Part shown: positions 53,104 through 61,656 of the stretch, piece after piece
Position numbering within the stretch: position 1 is the first letter of the stretch
How the letters are laid out: every line of letters starts with the position of its first letter
Assembly: GCF_006715305.1 (NCBI RefSeq)
Contig: NZ_VFMY01000001.1
Span: 682,001-746,000 of the forward strand
Source of the DNA: Arthrobacter sp. SLBN-100
GTDB lineage: Bacteria > Actinomycetota > Actinomycetes > Actinomycetales > Micrococcaceae
Direction: 5' to 3'
DNA: 64,000 nt
Position numbers and translations under genes: made by a program
Notes under the pieces: model-generated
The model's input: only the letters and a program-made list of their open reading frames with translations
What the model was told of the DNA's origin: nothing
Databases searched by the model: none

Positions 53104-53874
53104 TCAGTGGGTTCGGGACCGGCGTGCGCCCGGGCGCTGCAGCGGAACCCACAGCTTGTACCGGTCGGCCCTGTAGTAGGACACGGAATAGTCCACCATG
53201 GTCCGGGACACGAACGCGTGGCGCTGGATTTTCAGCAAGGGAGCACCTACCTCGACATTCAGCAGCCGGGCCGTGGAGGGTGAGGCAGCAGTAGCTTCGA
53301 TCATGTCCTCCCCCCACTCCATCACCAGGCCGTACTGCTCACTGAGGACGTTGTACAGCGAGGTAGGCGGCTCTCCATCCAGCAGCCCCGGGACACGGTG
53401 GGCCGGAATAAAGTTCTCGTCAACGCTCATGGGCTCACCATCAGCCAGCAGCAGGCGCCGGAACCGCACCAGCGGTGTCCCTTCGTCCAACTGGAGCTCA
53501 CGGGCAAGGAAAGCACTGGCACCGATCTGTTCGAAGCTCAGGACCTTCGCGGCCGGGACCATCCCGCGGCGCTGCATCTCTTCGCTGTACGAGGTCAGCT
53601 TGACCTGCAGGTCCAGCTTTGGCCTGCGCACAAAAGTCCCCAGCCCCACTACCCGCTCAATTACTTCTTCGCCCACCAAGGCGTCGATTGCCTGCCGCAC
53701 GGTCATCCTGGCGAGGCCGAACCGCTCCGCCAGGTCACGTTCCGAGGGCAGCGCCGATCCCGGCCGGCACGACTCGGCGATGTAGGTCCGGAGGATTTCC
53801 CGCAGCTGGACGTAGATGGCCGTCCCGCTGGTCCGGTCGATTTCCCCCAGGATGGCTGCAGCGTTACCGGCCAC
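53104..53874 (-). CDS. GntR/HutC-family regulator, DasR-like
   Basis: 256 residues. A winged helix-turn-helix (about 18-85: SALPSERDLAERFGLARMTV, then RQAIDALVGEEVIERVVGLG) is followed by a UTRA effector domain (about 95-245: LTSYSEEMQRRGMVPAAKVL, then SYYRADRYKLWVPLQRPGA). This is the architecture of DasR/NagR, which sense phosphorylated amino sugars and control PTS and chitin genes. The assignment is strengthened by a near-consensus dre site 43 bp upstream and by the divergent HPr gene. The GTG start is used. It is probably autoregulated. Confidence 0.85.
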   Translation of the reverse strand: MAGNAAAILGEIDRTSGTAIYVQLREILRTYIAESCRPGSALPSERDLAERFGLARMTVRQAIDALVGEEVIERVVGLGTFVRRPKLDLQVKLTSYSEEMQRRGMVPAAKVLSFEQIGASAFLARELQLDEGTPLVRFRRLLLADGEPMSVDENFIPAHRVPGLLDGEPPTSLYNVLSEQYGLVMEWGEDMIEATAASPSTARLLNVEVGAPLLKIQRHAFVSRTMVDYSVSYYRADRYKLWVPLQRPGARRSRTH

Positions 53875-53916
53875 GGCACACTGCGCTTTGGATAAGGTTC
53901 ACCTAGCCATTTTAGG

Positions 53917-53932
53917 ACGGGTCTAGACCACT
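53917..53932. promoter_or_regulatory. dre-like operator for a DasR/NagR-type regulator
   Basis: ACGGGTCTAGACCACT differs from the published Streptomyces dre consensus ACTGGTCTAGACCACT at a single position. It lies between the GntR gene (43 bp from its start) and the HPr gene (109 bp from its start), so it can control both. Confidence 0.8.
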
Positions 53933-54040
53933 GCGCGCCACAGCACGGGAGCATTTCGTTGGGCAGGAAGGAGTGCCGCTATATTGGACAGGAAAAATTC
54001 GATAACCGACGGAGGGGGCCGTCATACAGAAGGAGTCCCG

Positions 54041-54334
54041 TTGCCAACACAAAAGGCCGTGGTCACAGCCTCGATCGGGCTGCACGCGCGCCCGGCCGCG
54101 GTATTTGTCCGGGCAGTCACGGAAACCGGGCTTCCAGTGACCATCACCAAGGCGGGAACCAGGGACGTTGACGCCAGTTCGCTGCTGCAGGTCATGACCG
54201 CCGACTTCCATCATGGTTGCGAAGTGGAACTGGCGATTGCGGATTCGGCCCTGCAAGGCCCGCTGAGCCGGGAAAAGGCTAAGGAAACCCTCCGCACCCT
54301 GGGCATGCTGCTGGAGTCACAGGGCGCCGGATAA
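54041..54334 (+). CDS. ptsH: PTS phosphocarrier protein HPr
   Basis: 97 residues from a TTG start at 54041 with AGAAGGAG at 54029-54034. The phosphorylated histidine is in ASIGLHARPAAVFVRAV, and the regulatory-serine helix region is DASSLLQVMTADFHHG. HPr relays phosphate from enzyme I to the sugar-specific PTS permeases. Divergent from the DasR-like regulator and next to a dre site, so expression probably responds to amino sugars. The upstream in-frame ATG at 53984 is rejected because the HPr fold starts just after the TTG. Confidence 0.92.
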   Translation: MPTQKAVVTASIGLHARPAAVFVRAVTETGLPVTITKAGTRDVDASSLLQVMTADFHHGCEVELAIADSALQGPLSREKAKETLRTLGMLLESQGAG

Positions 54335-54399
54335 CGGCTCTGGCAGTGGCACGTCCTGCGGCGTCCGCGGGCACTGCTGCAACGCCACGCAAGTGATAC

Positions 54400-54449
54400 A
54401 ACAACGACGGCGGGCCTCACCTTTTCAGGTGAGGCCCGCCATCGTTGTT
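54400..54449. terminator. Bidirectional terminator between ptsH and ctaF
   Basis: AACAACGACGGCGGGCCTCA pairs with the mirror-image sequence ending ATCGTTGTT, with one mismatch and a T-rich loop. T-rich sequence follows on the plus strand. Confidence 0.85.
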
Positions 54450-54462
54450 TACTGCTTGATGC

Positions 54463-54864
54463 CTAGTGGGCGTGGTCGCCGCGGCTGTACTCGTAAACCC
54501 AGCCGACGAGTGCCACAACGGCCAGGCCTGCTGCGATAAAGACAATCCAGAAGCCTACTGCCAGACCCAGGAACCCTGTAGCACAGGAGATGCCCAGAAC
54601 CAGCGGCCACCAGCTCCAGGGGCTGAAATGGCCCTGTTCGCCGGCACCCTCGTGGATCTCGGCGTCACTGCGGTCCTCCGGGCGCATTCCAACACGCTTG
54701 CCGGTGAAGCCGAGGTAGCCGCCGATCATGCCGGCGAGGCCACCGACCAGGAGGATCCCCAGGATACCGACCCACTCACCCCAACCAGTGAGGAACCCGT
54801 ACACCATCGAGACAGGTACGAAGAAGAAGACTCCGGAACCAAAGATCCATGACTCAATTTTCAC
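54463..54864 (-). CDS. ctaF: Cytochrome c oxidase subunit IV (actinobacterial CtaF)
   Basis: 133 residues with four membrane helices: [40 protein letters not shown], then after a polar loop ([20 protein letters not shown]) [20 protein letters not shown] and [20 protein letters not shown]. This small subunit is specific to actinobacterial aa3 oxidase. Its ATG overlaps the ctaD stop by four bases, so the two are translationally coupled; it is the last gene of the ctaC-ctaD-ctaF operon. Confidence 0.94.
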   Translation of the reverse strand: MKIESWIFGSGVFFFVPVSMVYGFLTGWGEWVGILGILLVGGLAGMIGGYLGFTGKRVGMRPEDRSDAEIHEGAGEQGHFSPWSWWPLVLGISCATGFLGLAVGFWIVFIAAGLAVVALVGWVYEYSRGDHAH

Positions 54865-56588
54865 TGTGCAGTGTCCTTCTGGTCGGCGTTACCGAGCGTC
54901 TGGGCTGCGGGAGCCGGCGACTCGACGGTGTGGACCTGTCGAAGCTCGGGGTGGTGCAGGTCAAGGGCGGGACGCTCCGAACGGATCCGGGGCAGCGAGG
55001 TGAAGTTGTGCCGCGGGGGCGGGCAGGACGTGGCCCACTCGAGCGAGGCACCGAAGCCCCACGGGTCATCAACCTGCACCCTCTCGGCGCTGCGCCAGGT
55101 GATGTAGACGTTCCAGAAGAACGGAATCAGCGACGCACCCAGGACAAATGAGGCCACGGTGGAGAACTGGTTCATCCAGGTGAAGTTGTCCTCCACCAGG
55201 TAGTCCGCATAGCGGCGCGGCATACCCTCGACACCCAGCCAGTGCTGGATGAGGAAGGTGCCGTGGAAGCCGAGGAACAGGAGCCAGAAGTGGATCTTGC
55301 CGAGGCGCTCGTTGAGCATCTTGCCGGTCCACTTGGGCCACCAGAAGTAAAACCCTGCGAACATCGCGAACACCACGGTGCCGAACACCACGTAGTGGAA
55401 GTGCGCCACCACGAAGTAAGAGTCGGAGACGTGGAAGTCCAGCGGCGGGGAGGCCAGGATGATGCCGGTGAGGCCGCCGAAGAGGAACGTGATCAGGAAG
55501 CCGATGCTCCACAGCATGGGCGTCTCGAACGTCAGCGAGCCGCGCCACATGGTGCCGATCCAGTTGAAGAACTTCACGCCGGTGGGCACTGCGATGAGCA
55601 TGGTCATGAACGCGAAGAACGGCAGCAGCACCGCGCCGGTGACGTACATGTGGTGGGCCCACACGGTCACGGACAGGGCAGCAATCGCGATGGTCGCGTA
55701 TACCAGGCCCTTGTAGCCGAAGATCGGCTTCCGGCTGAAGACCGGGAAGATCTCCGAGACGATGCCGAAGAACGGCAGCGCGATGATGTAGACCTCCGGG
55801 TGGCCGAAGAACCAGAACAGGTGCTGCCACAGGACGGCACCGCCGTTTTCGGGGTCGAAGATGTGGGCACCGAAGCGGCGGTCGGCACCCAGGGCGAACA
55901 GCGCGGCGGCCAGCGGCGGGAAGGCCATGAGCACCAGGATGGCGGTGACCAGGGTGTTCCAGGTGAAGATGGGCATCCGCCACATGGTCATGCCCGGAGC
56001 GCGCATGCAGATGATGGTGGTGATGAAGTTGACTGCACCGAGGATGGTGCCGAAACCGGACAGCGCCAGGCCGAACACCCACAGGTCACCACCGATGCCG
56101 GGGCTGAAGGTGGTGTTGGAGAGCGGTGCGTAGGCAAACCAGCCGAAGGATGCAGCACCCTGCGGGGTGATGAAGCCGGACACCGCAATGGTGGAGCCGA
56201 AGAGGAAGAACCAGAACGCCAGGGCATTCAGGCGGGGGAACGCGACGTCGGGGGCACCGATCTGCAGCGGCATGATGACATTCGCGAAACCTGCGAACAG
56301 CGGGGTGGCGAACATCAGGAGCATCACGGTGCCGTGCATGGTGAACAGCTGGTTGTACTGCTCCTTGGTCTGCAGGATCTGCATGCCGGGTTCGAACAGC
56401 TCGGCGCGGATCAGCAGCGCCATGACGCCACCGAGGCAGAAGAAGACAAACGAGGCGATCAGGTACATGTACCCGATGGTCTTGTGGTCTGTGGAGGTGA
56501 TCCAGTTGACGACGATGCGCCCCTTGGATTTGGGAACCACGGGAGCTGTGAGAACTCCGGTGGGTGCGGATTGAGTGTACGTAGCCAC
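54861..56588 (-). CDS. ctaD: Cytochrome c oxidase subunit I
   Basis: 575 residues, twelve membrane helices. Heme and copper features include [36 protein letters not shown] with the cross-linked His-Tyr pair region, [10 protein letters not shown] and [20 protein letters not shown]. It is the catalytic core of aa3 oxidase: heme a, heme a3 and CuB reduce oxygen and pump protons. The gene begins 10 bp after ctaC and ends overlapping ctaF. Note that the three oxidase subunits here are separated from ctaE, about 5.6 kb away on the other strand. Confidence 0.97.
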   Translation of the reverse strand: MATYTQSAPTGVLTAPVVPKSKGRIVVNWITSTDHKTIGYMYLIASFVFFCLGGVMALLIRAELFEPGMQILQTKEQYNQLFTMHGTVMLLMFATPLFAGFANVIMPLQIGAPDVAFPRLNALAFWFFLFGSTIAVSGFITPQGAASFGWFAYAPLSNTTFSPGIGGDLWVFGLALSGFGTILGAVNFITTIICMRAPGMTMWRMPIFTWNTLVTAILVLMAFPPLAAALFALGADRRFGAHIFDPENGGAVLWQHLFWFFGHPEVYIIALPFFGIVSEIFPVFSRKPIFGYKGLVYATIAIAALSVTVWAHHMYVTGAVLLPFFAFMTMLIAVPTGVKFFNWIGTMWRGSLTFETPMLWSIGFLITFLFGGLTGIILASPPLDFHVSDSYFVVAHFHYVVFGTVVFAMFAGFYFWWPKWTGKMLNERLGKIHFWLLFLGFHGTFLIQHWLGVEGMPRRYADYLVEDNFTWMNQFSTVASFVLGASLIPFFWNVYITWRSAERVQVDDPWGFGASLEWATSCPPPRHNFTSLPRIRSERPALDLHHPELRQVHTVESPAPAAQTLGNADQKDTAQ

Positions 56589-56598
56589 GTCGCTCCCC

Positions 56599-57471
56599 TT
56601 ACTTAATTTCGTTCAGGTTCGGGTTGCGGTCGTATTCCACACCGAGGAGGCCTGTGTTGCCGGCTGCCTTGAGCTCTTCCATGTGTGCCTGGAATTCAGC
56701 TTCCGACACCACCTTGACGCGGAACAGCATTTCGGAGTGGTACTCGCCGCAAAGTTCGGCGCACTTGCCGTCGTACGTGCCCTCTGCAGTGGGGGTGAAC
56801 CGGATGTAGTTGGTCTTGCCCGGGATCATGTCGCGCTTCTGCAGGAAGGCGGGAACCCAGAAGGAGTGGATCACGTCGCGGGAGTTGAGCTCAAGGTCAA
56901 CGGACTTGTTGACGGGCAGGTACAGCGTTGGAAGCTGTTCCTTGTCGATCGTGTTGCCGGTGAGGTGCGCCTGGACGCCAGCCTCGTGGACGTCTTCTTC
57001 GATGACGTCGCCGGACTTGTAGTTGAAGTCCCAGGCCCACTGCTTGCCGCGGACGTCGACAACGACGTCGGCGGGCTGCGACCGGTCATCAATGGCCTGC
57101 TGGTCACGGTCGGTGAAGTAGAAGAACACCAGGACCATAAACAGCGGAATGGTCAGGTAGAAGACTTCCAGGGGGAGGTTGAAGCTGGTCTGCCGCGGGA
57201 ACCCGACGGTGCCTTTACGGCGCCGGTAGGCGACAAGGCACCAGACGATCAAGCCCCAGGTAATGATGCCCACAGCAAGGGCGGCAATCCATGAGTTGAC
57301 CCAGAGGTCCATGATGCGGTCGCTGTTGCTGGTGGTGCCACGTTCTGTGGGCAGCCACCCCTTCTCTACCTCTGGCGAACATCCGGTCAAAACCAACGCG
57401 CCGGCAATTGCCAAGCTTGTGATCGTGGTGATCGTTTTGCGTCGGCTGCCGGTTCGGTTCTGCGAACTCAC
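56599..57471 (-). CDS. ctaC: Cytochrome c oxidase subunit II
   Basis: 290 residues. A lipoprotein-type signal ([20 protein letters not shown]) precedes two membrane helices ([20 protein letters not shown], then [20 protein letters not shown]). The extracellular domain has the CuA ligands in [14 protein letters not shown] and the upstream [10 protein letters not shown]. It accepts electrons from the bcc complex and passes them to subunit I. It heads the ctaC-ctaD-ctaF operon. The processed N-terminal cysteine would be lipid-modified, as known for actinobacterial CtaC. Confidence 0.96.
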   Translation of the reverse strand: MSSQNRTGSRRKTITTITSLAIAGALVLTGCSPEVEKGWLPTERGTTSNSDRIMDLWVNSWIAALAVGIITWGLIVWCLVAYRRRKGTVGFPRQTSFNLPLEVFYLTIPLFMVLVFFYFTDRDQQAIDDRSQPADVVVDVRGKQWAWDFNYKSGDVIEEDVHEAGVQAHLTGNTIDKEQLPTLYLPVNKSVDLELNSRDVIHSFWVPAFLQKRDMIPGKTNYIRFTPTAEGTYDGKCAELCGEYHSEMLFRVKVVSEAEFQAHMEELKAAGNTGLLGVEYDRNPNLNEIK

Positions 57472-57589
57472 AGACGGCCCTTCCTACTTGTTGCTGTTGT
57501 CCGGGCAGCCATCGGCGCCGCGGGCACACTAAAAGTTTTACTACTCGGTGTAGAGCTTACCGCTCCCCCGGGCGTTTCGCCCACATGTC

Positions 57590-57634
57590 GGCGCCGTGGC
57601 TCCTGCAGTTGTTGACTGCGGGAGCCACGGCGCC
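57590..57634 (-). terminator. Hairpin in the ctaC-erpA gap
   Basis: GGCGCCGTGGCTCC (57590-57603) pairs perfectly with GGAGCCACGGCGCC (57621-57634), with further pairing in the loop. It lies just downstream of the minus-strand Fe-S gene stop and upstream of ctaC. Confidence 0.7.
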
Positions 57635-57657
57635 GGCACCAGGCGAATCAACCGGTC

Positions 57658-58047
57658 CTAGTGGAACGAATCTCCACAGGCGCAGGAGCCACCGGCGTTC
57701 GGGTTGTCGATGGTGAAGCCCTGCTTCGAAATGGTGTCTTCGAAGTCGATGCTGGCGCCACTGAGGTACGGAACGCTCATCTTGTCCACCACTACTTCAA
57801 CGCCGTCGTAGTCGCGGACGGCATCTCCCTCAAGGAGTCGCTCGTCGAAGTAGAGCTGGTAGATGAGCCCTGAGCAGCCGCCTGGCTGCACGGCGACGCG
57901 GAGGCGGAGGTCCGTGCGGCCTTCCTGCTCAAGGAGGCTGCGGACCTTGCCTGCGGCGACGTCGGTCAGGTTGACCTCGTGGACGGGCAGCTCATCAGTG
58001 GCAGCGCTGGTGGTCTCGGTGCTGTTCTCATTGGTTGCGGTGCTCAT
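57658..58047 (-). CDS. erpA: Iron-sulfur cluster insertion protein, ErpA/HesB family
   Basis: 129 residues. After a Ser/Thr-rich, variable N-terminus of about 25 residues the A-type carrier domain is complete, with LTDVAAGKVRSLLEQEGRTD and the three cluster-binding cysteines, one in VQPGGCSGLIYQLYFDE and two in GGSCACGDSFH at the end. Such proteins pass Fe-S clusters from the scaffold to client enzymes. Placement next to respiratory-chain genes fits; the Rieske subunit of this window is a plausible client (inference). Confidence 0.92.
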   Translation of the reverse strand: MSTATNENSTETTSAATDELPVHEVNLTDVAAGKVRSLLEQEGRTDLRLRVAVQPGGCSGLIYQLYFDERLLEGDAVRDYDGVEVVVDKMSVPYLSGASIDFEDTISKQGFTIDNPNAGGSCACGDSFH

Positions 58048-58221
58048 TGGCCTACCTTCTTAGGACGGTCTGGCGGCCCCGCGCTAACGGTGCCTGCCCC
58101 TACGGATACGGTATGGGCTATAGCTACATGCTACGCGGGGCGCACCTGTAGCTCTAACTCCTGACGTAACCATGGGAGAGCCGCTCTTGTTCCCGCGGAG
58201 CCTGTCCTCGAGCGCTGATTG

Positions 58222-59664
58222 CTAGAGCCCGCCGCTGTTTAACCGGGCCAGCAGCAGCGCTTCGGCGAGGATGGCTTTCCGGAAGTCACCAAGATGCAGG
58301 GACTCGTTGGCGCTGTGTGCGCGCGAGTCCGGGTCCTCCACACCGGTCACCAGGATCTGGACTTCCGGGTATAGCTCCGTGAGGTCGGCGATGAACGGAA
58401 TGGAACCGCCGATTCCTGTCTCCACTGCCGGCACGCCCCACGCCTCTCCCAACGCCCACATCGCTATGGCTGCAGCCGCTGAGGAAGTGTCCGTCTGGAA
58501 CGGGTTGCCGCTCTCCCCCGGCGTGAAGGTGACCTTCGCACCGAACGGAGCGTTGGCCTCAACGTGCTTGCGGACTGCCTCCATCGCTTCTTCGGGCGCC
58601 TGCCCGGGTGCCAACCGCAGGCTGAACTTGGCCCGCGCCTTGGGCAGCAGCGTATTGGATGCCACATCCACGGCCGGTGCGTCAAAACCGATGATTGACA
58701 GCGCGGGCTTGGTCCAGAGCCGCGACGCGATACTGCCCGTGCCGGCCAGGCGGACACCGTCGAGCACTGAGGCATCGGCCCGGTAATCGGCCTCGGGGAA
58801 ATCCACTGAGGTGGTATCGGAGGCGACGAGCCCCGCGATGGCGACGTTGCCGTCGTCGTCATGGAGGGTGGCGATCAGGCGCGCGAGCAGCGTGGGGGCA
58901 TCCAGCACCGGGCCACCAAACATCCCTGAGTGCACGGCGTGCTCCAGGACCTGGACTTCGATGGTCCCGTCCACAAGCCCCCGGAGGCTCGTTGTCAGGG
59001 CGGGAACACCCACCTTCCAGTTGCTGGAATCGGCGACGACGATGACGTCGGCACGGAGCAGTTCCCGGTTTGCCTCCAGGAAAGGCCGGAAGGTGGGAGA
59101 GCCGGCTTCCTCTTCACCTTCGATGAAGAAGGTAACTCCCAGGCCAAGCCCGGCCCCGAGGACTTCAGCGACAGCAGCGTAGGCGGCGATGTGGGCCATG
59201 ATGCCGGCTTTGTCGTCCGCGGCGCCGCGGCCGTAGAGCCGCCCGTCCTTCTCGACTGCGGTGAACGGCTCCGTGTCCCACAACGACTCGTCGCCTGCGG
59301 GCTGGACATCATGGTGCGCGTACAGCAGGATGGTCGGCTTGCCTTCAAAGGCGGGACGGCGGGCGACGACGGCGGGACCGCCGGGGGTGCCGTCCGGCTT
59401 GTCACAGCCCAGGATCCGGACGTCCTCGAGACCCGAATCCCGCAGCAGCACCGCCACGGCTTCTGCACTGCGTTCCAGGGGCGACCTGTCAAAGCTGGGC
59501 CAGGCGATACCGGGAATCGCGACGAGTTCCTTGAGGCGGGCAAGGGTCTGCTCGAAGGTGCGGTCTATGGCGGCCCGGAGGTCTTCCCTGCCTGGGCCTG
59601 CGCCGGAGCCGGCGGGTCGGGCTCCGGCAATACTGTCCGGGGTTGCCTGTGAGGGTGAAGTCAT
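58222..59664 (-). CDS. M20-family dipeptidase
   Basis: 480 residues. Zinc-site features: ILLYAHHDVQPAGDESLWDT (His and following Asp), GRGAADDKAGIMAHIAAYA (bridging Asp), FFIEGEEEAGSP (catalytic Glu pair) and a C-terminal IGGSIPFIADLTELYPEVQI with the conserved region before the last His in DSRAHSANESLHLG. The lid domain (about 205-370) gives dimerisation. It resembles PepV/carnosinase-type dipeptidases that cleave a broad range of dipeptides. Monocistronic; divergent from the DUF3043 gene. Confidence 0.92.
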   Translation of the reverse strand: MTSPSQATPDSIAGARPAGSGAGPGREDLRAAIDRTFEQTLARLKELVAIPGIAWPSFDRSPLERSAEAVAVLLRDSGLEDVRILGCDKPDGTPGGPAVVARRPAFEGKPTILLYAHHDVQPAGDESLWDTEPFTAVEKDGRLYGRGAADDKAGIMAHIAAYAAVAEVLGAGLGLGVTFFIEGEEEAGSPTFRPFLEANRELLRADVIVVADSSNWKVGVPALTTSLRGLVDGTIEVQVLEHAVHSGMFGGPVLDAPTLLARLIATLHDDDGNVAIAGLVASDTTSVDFPEADYRADASVLDGVRLAGTGSIASRLWTKPALSIIGFDAPAVDVASNTLLPKARAKFSLRLAPGQAPEEAMEAVRKHVEANAPFGAKVTFTPGESGNPFQTDTSSAAAAIAMWALGEAWGVPAVETGIGGSIPFIADLTELYPEVQILVTGVEDPDSRAHSANESLHLGDFRKAILAEALLLARLNSGGL

Positions 59665-59755
59665 GGAAAAAACATTACCCTCGTCACATTGGCCGTCACC
59701 GCAGGCATGTCCGGGGACAGGAAACCGGGGCCGTCCCGCAGGGTATTCTGTTCAG

Positions 59756-60358
59756 GTGTTCGGACGTAAAAAGGAAGCGCCCTCGGCGCAGGAATCAATA
59801 GACCAGCAGGCCTCGGATGCTGCGGCGGGGCAGGCCGGCGTAGCCGGCAAGGGAGCCCCCACCCCGACGCGCAAGGCGCAGGAAGCGGCCCGCAGGCGCC
59901 CGCTGGTGCCGGAGGACCGGAAAGCCTCGAAGGCTGCCGAGCGCCAGGCTGTGCAGGACCAGCGGCTCAAGATGCGCCAGGCGCTGGACACCGGCGACGA
60001 GAAGTTCCTGCCGCTGCGGGACAAAGGCCCGCAGAAGCGCTTTGCCCGCGACTACGTGGACGCCCGGTTCAGCCTCGGCGAATACCTGATGTTCGGTGCG
60101 CTGGTCTTTGTGCTCGTTTCACTCGTGGTGCCGGCATCAAGCGACATGATGATTTATGTCCTGGGCGGGTTCTGGGTGATGTTCCTGGCCGTTTTCGTGG
60201 ATGTGTTCATCCTTTCCCGCCAGCTCCGCAAGCGGCTGGCCGCGAAATTCGGCGAGGTGGAGCGGGGAACCGTCTGGTACGGCTCCATGCGCTCCCTGCA
60301 GTTCCGCAAGCTGCGCCTGCCCAAACCCCAGGTTAAGCGCGGGCAGTACCCGGCCTGA
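59756..60358 (+). CDS. DUF3043 family membrane protein
   Basis: 200 residues from the GTG at 59756. The N-terminal 110 residues are highly charged and probably disordered or coiled (RKAQEAARRRPLVPEDRKAS, ERQAVQDQRLKMRQALDTGD). Two close membrane helices follow (LMFGALVFVLVSLVVPASSD and MMIYVLGGFWVMFLAVFVDV), then a basic tail (FRKLRLPKPQVKRGQYPA). DUF3043 is an actinobacterial family of unknown function. The very long upstream frame lies antisense to the dipeptidase gene and is not used. Confidence 0.85.
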   Translation: MFGRKKEAPSAQESIDQQASDAAAGQAGVAGKGAPTPTRKAQEAARRRPLVPEDRKASKAAERQAVQDQRLKMRQALDTGDEKFLPLRDKGPQKRFARDYVDARFSLGEYLMFGALVFVLVSLVVPASSDMMIYVLGGFWVMFLAVFVDVFILSRQLRKRLAAKFGEVERGTVWYGSMRSLQFRKLRLPKPQVKRGQYPA

Positions 60359-60392
60359 CGCGGCCCGCAGGACTCAAGCTGCCTAAGACAAG

Positions 60393-60427
60393 AGATAACC
60401 CCGGCGGGATGACCGCCGGGGTTATCT
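60393..60427. terminator. Bidirectional intrinsic terminator
   Basis: AGATAACCCCGGCGG (60393-60407) pairs perfectly with CCGCCGGGGTTATCT (60413-60427) over a 5-nt loop, between the convergent DUF3043 gene and pyrD. Confidence 0.9.
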
Positions 60428-60464
60428 GCTTAAGCATTGAATCGGTACGAATTAAACCGGCAGC

Positions 60465-61535
60465 TCAGGCGCGGCGGTTCTTCGCCAGCTGGCGGTTGAT
60501 ACGGGCGGCCCAGAACGGTCCTTCATAGAGGAAGGCCGTGTACCCCTGCACCAGGGTTGCTCCGGCGTCGAGCCTGTCCTGGACATCCTGGGCAGTCTCC
60601 ACGCCGCCAACTGCCACCAGGGCCAGGGAATCGCCCGTGACCTTTTTGAGCCGCCGAAGCACTTCGAGGGAGCGTTGTTTCAGCGGTGCGCCGGAAAGCC
60701 CGCCTGCCCCGCATCTTTCCACCTGTTCCGCGGGGGAAGCCAGCCCGGTGCGGGCAATGGTGGTGTTGGTGGCGATGATGCCGTCCAGCTTCAGGTCCAG
60801 CGCAAGGCGGGCGACGTCGTCGATATCCTCGTCGCTCAGGTCAGGGGCGATCTTCACCAGCAACGGAACGTGGCGGCCTGCTGCACGGTCTGCTTCTCCG
60901 CCCACGGCGGTGAGCAGCGGGCGGAGGCTTTCCACATCCTGCAGGAGCCGGAGCCCAGGCGTGTTGGGCGAACTGACGTTGACCACCAGGTAATCCGCGG
61001 CGGGTGCGAGGCTGCGCGCACTGGCCAGGTAGTCTTCCACGGCATCCCCCAGTTCCACCGCTTTGGTCTTGCCGATGTTGACGCCGATGACGGGGCGCAC
61101 CGAAGGGTGCCTGCGCTGAAGCGCGGCACGCGCAGCCGCCAGCCGCGGGGCCACGGTGGTGGCGCCGTCGTTATTGAATCCCATCCGGTTGATGACAGCG
61201 CGGTCCTCAACCAGGCGGAACAGGCGCGGCTTTTCGTTGCCGGGCTGGGCCTGCCCGGTGATGGTTCCCACCTCGACGTGGCCGAAGCCGAGTTCCGTGA
61301 GGGCTTCAATGCCATGGCCTTCCTTGTCGAAGCCGGCGGCAAGCCCGAAGGGTGACGGAAAAGTGATGCCAAACGCCGTTGTCTGCAGCGATGGTGCCGG
61401 CGCTGTCAGTTTTGCCAGGATTTTTCCTGCGCCGGAGCGGTGCGCAAGCCTGATGCCCTTGAACCCGATTGTGTGGGCGCGCTCGGCGTCCATCCATGAA
61501 AAGGCCAGCTTGAAGAAGGTGGGATAAATGCGCAT
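60465..61535 (-). CDS. pyrD: Dihydroorotate dehydrogenase, class 2 (quinone-dependent)
   Basis: 356 residues from the ATG at 61535 (start MRIYPTFFKLAFSWMDAERA). The N-terminal amphipathic helices of class 2 enzymes are present, followed by the FMN barrel: FGITFPSPFGLAAGFDKEGH, VGTITGQAQPGNEKPRLFRL, DYLVVNVSSPNTPGLRLLQD with the catalytic Ser, and GIIATNTTIARTGL. It oxidises dihydroorotate to orotate in pyrimidine synthesis, feeding electrons to the menaquinone pool used by the bcc-aa3 chain encoded nearby. An 18-codon longer start is unsupported. Confidence 0.96.
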   Translation of the reverse strand: MRIYPTFFKLAFSWMDAERAHTIGFKGIRLAHRSGAGKILAKLTAPAPSLQTTAFGITFPSPFGLAAGFDKEGHGIEALTELGFGHVEVGTITGQAQPGNEKPRLFRLVEDRAVINRMGFNNDGATTVAPRLAAARAALQRRHPSVRPVIGVNIGKTKAVELGDAVEDYLASARSLAPAADYLVVNVSSPNTPGLRLLQDVESLRPLLTAVGGEADRAAGRHVPLLVKIAPDLSDEDIDDVARLALDLKLDGIIATNTTIARTGLASPAEQVERCGAGGLSGAPLKQRSLEVLRRLKKVTGDSLALVAVGGVETAQDVQDRLDAGATLVQGYTAFLYEGPFWAARINRQLAKNRRA

Positions 61536-61656
61536 GCCTTCCAGTTTTCCGCCTTGGCGGCGCCACACCAAAACGAACCTCCGCCACAAGGGCTGGGCTA
61601 CCGCGGATCCGGACCTGGCCAGCCGCGCCGACGGGCAGTCGGATTAGCATAAAGCC

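Noticed and set aside
55242-56606. A 454-codon plus-strand frame
   Set aside because: Antisense to ctaD; translation is repetitive Glu/Gly/His-rich with no domain.
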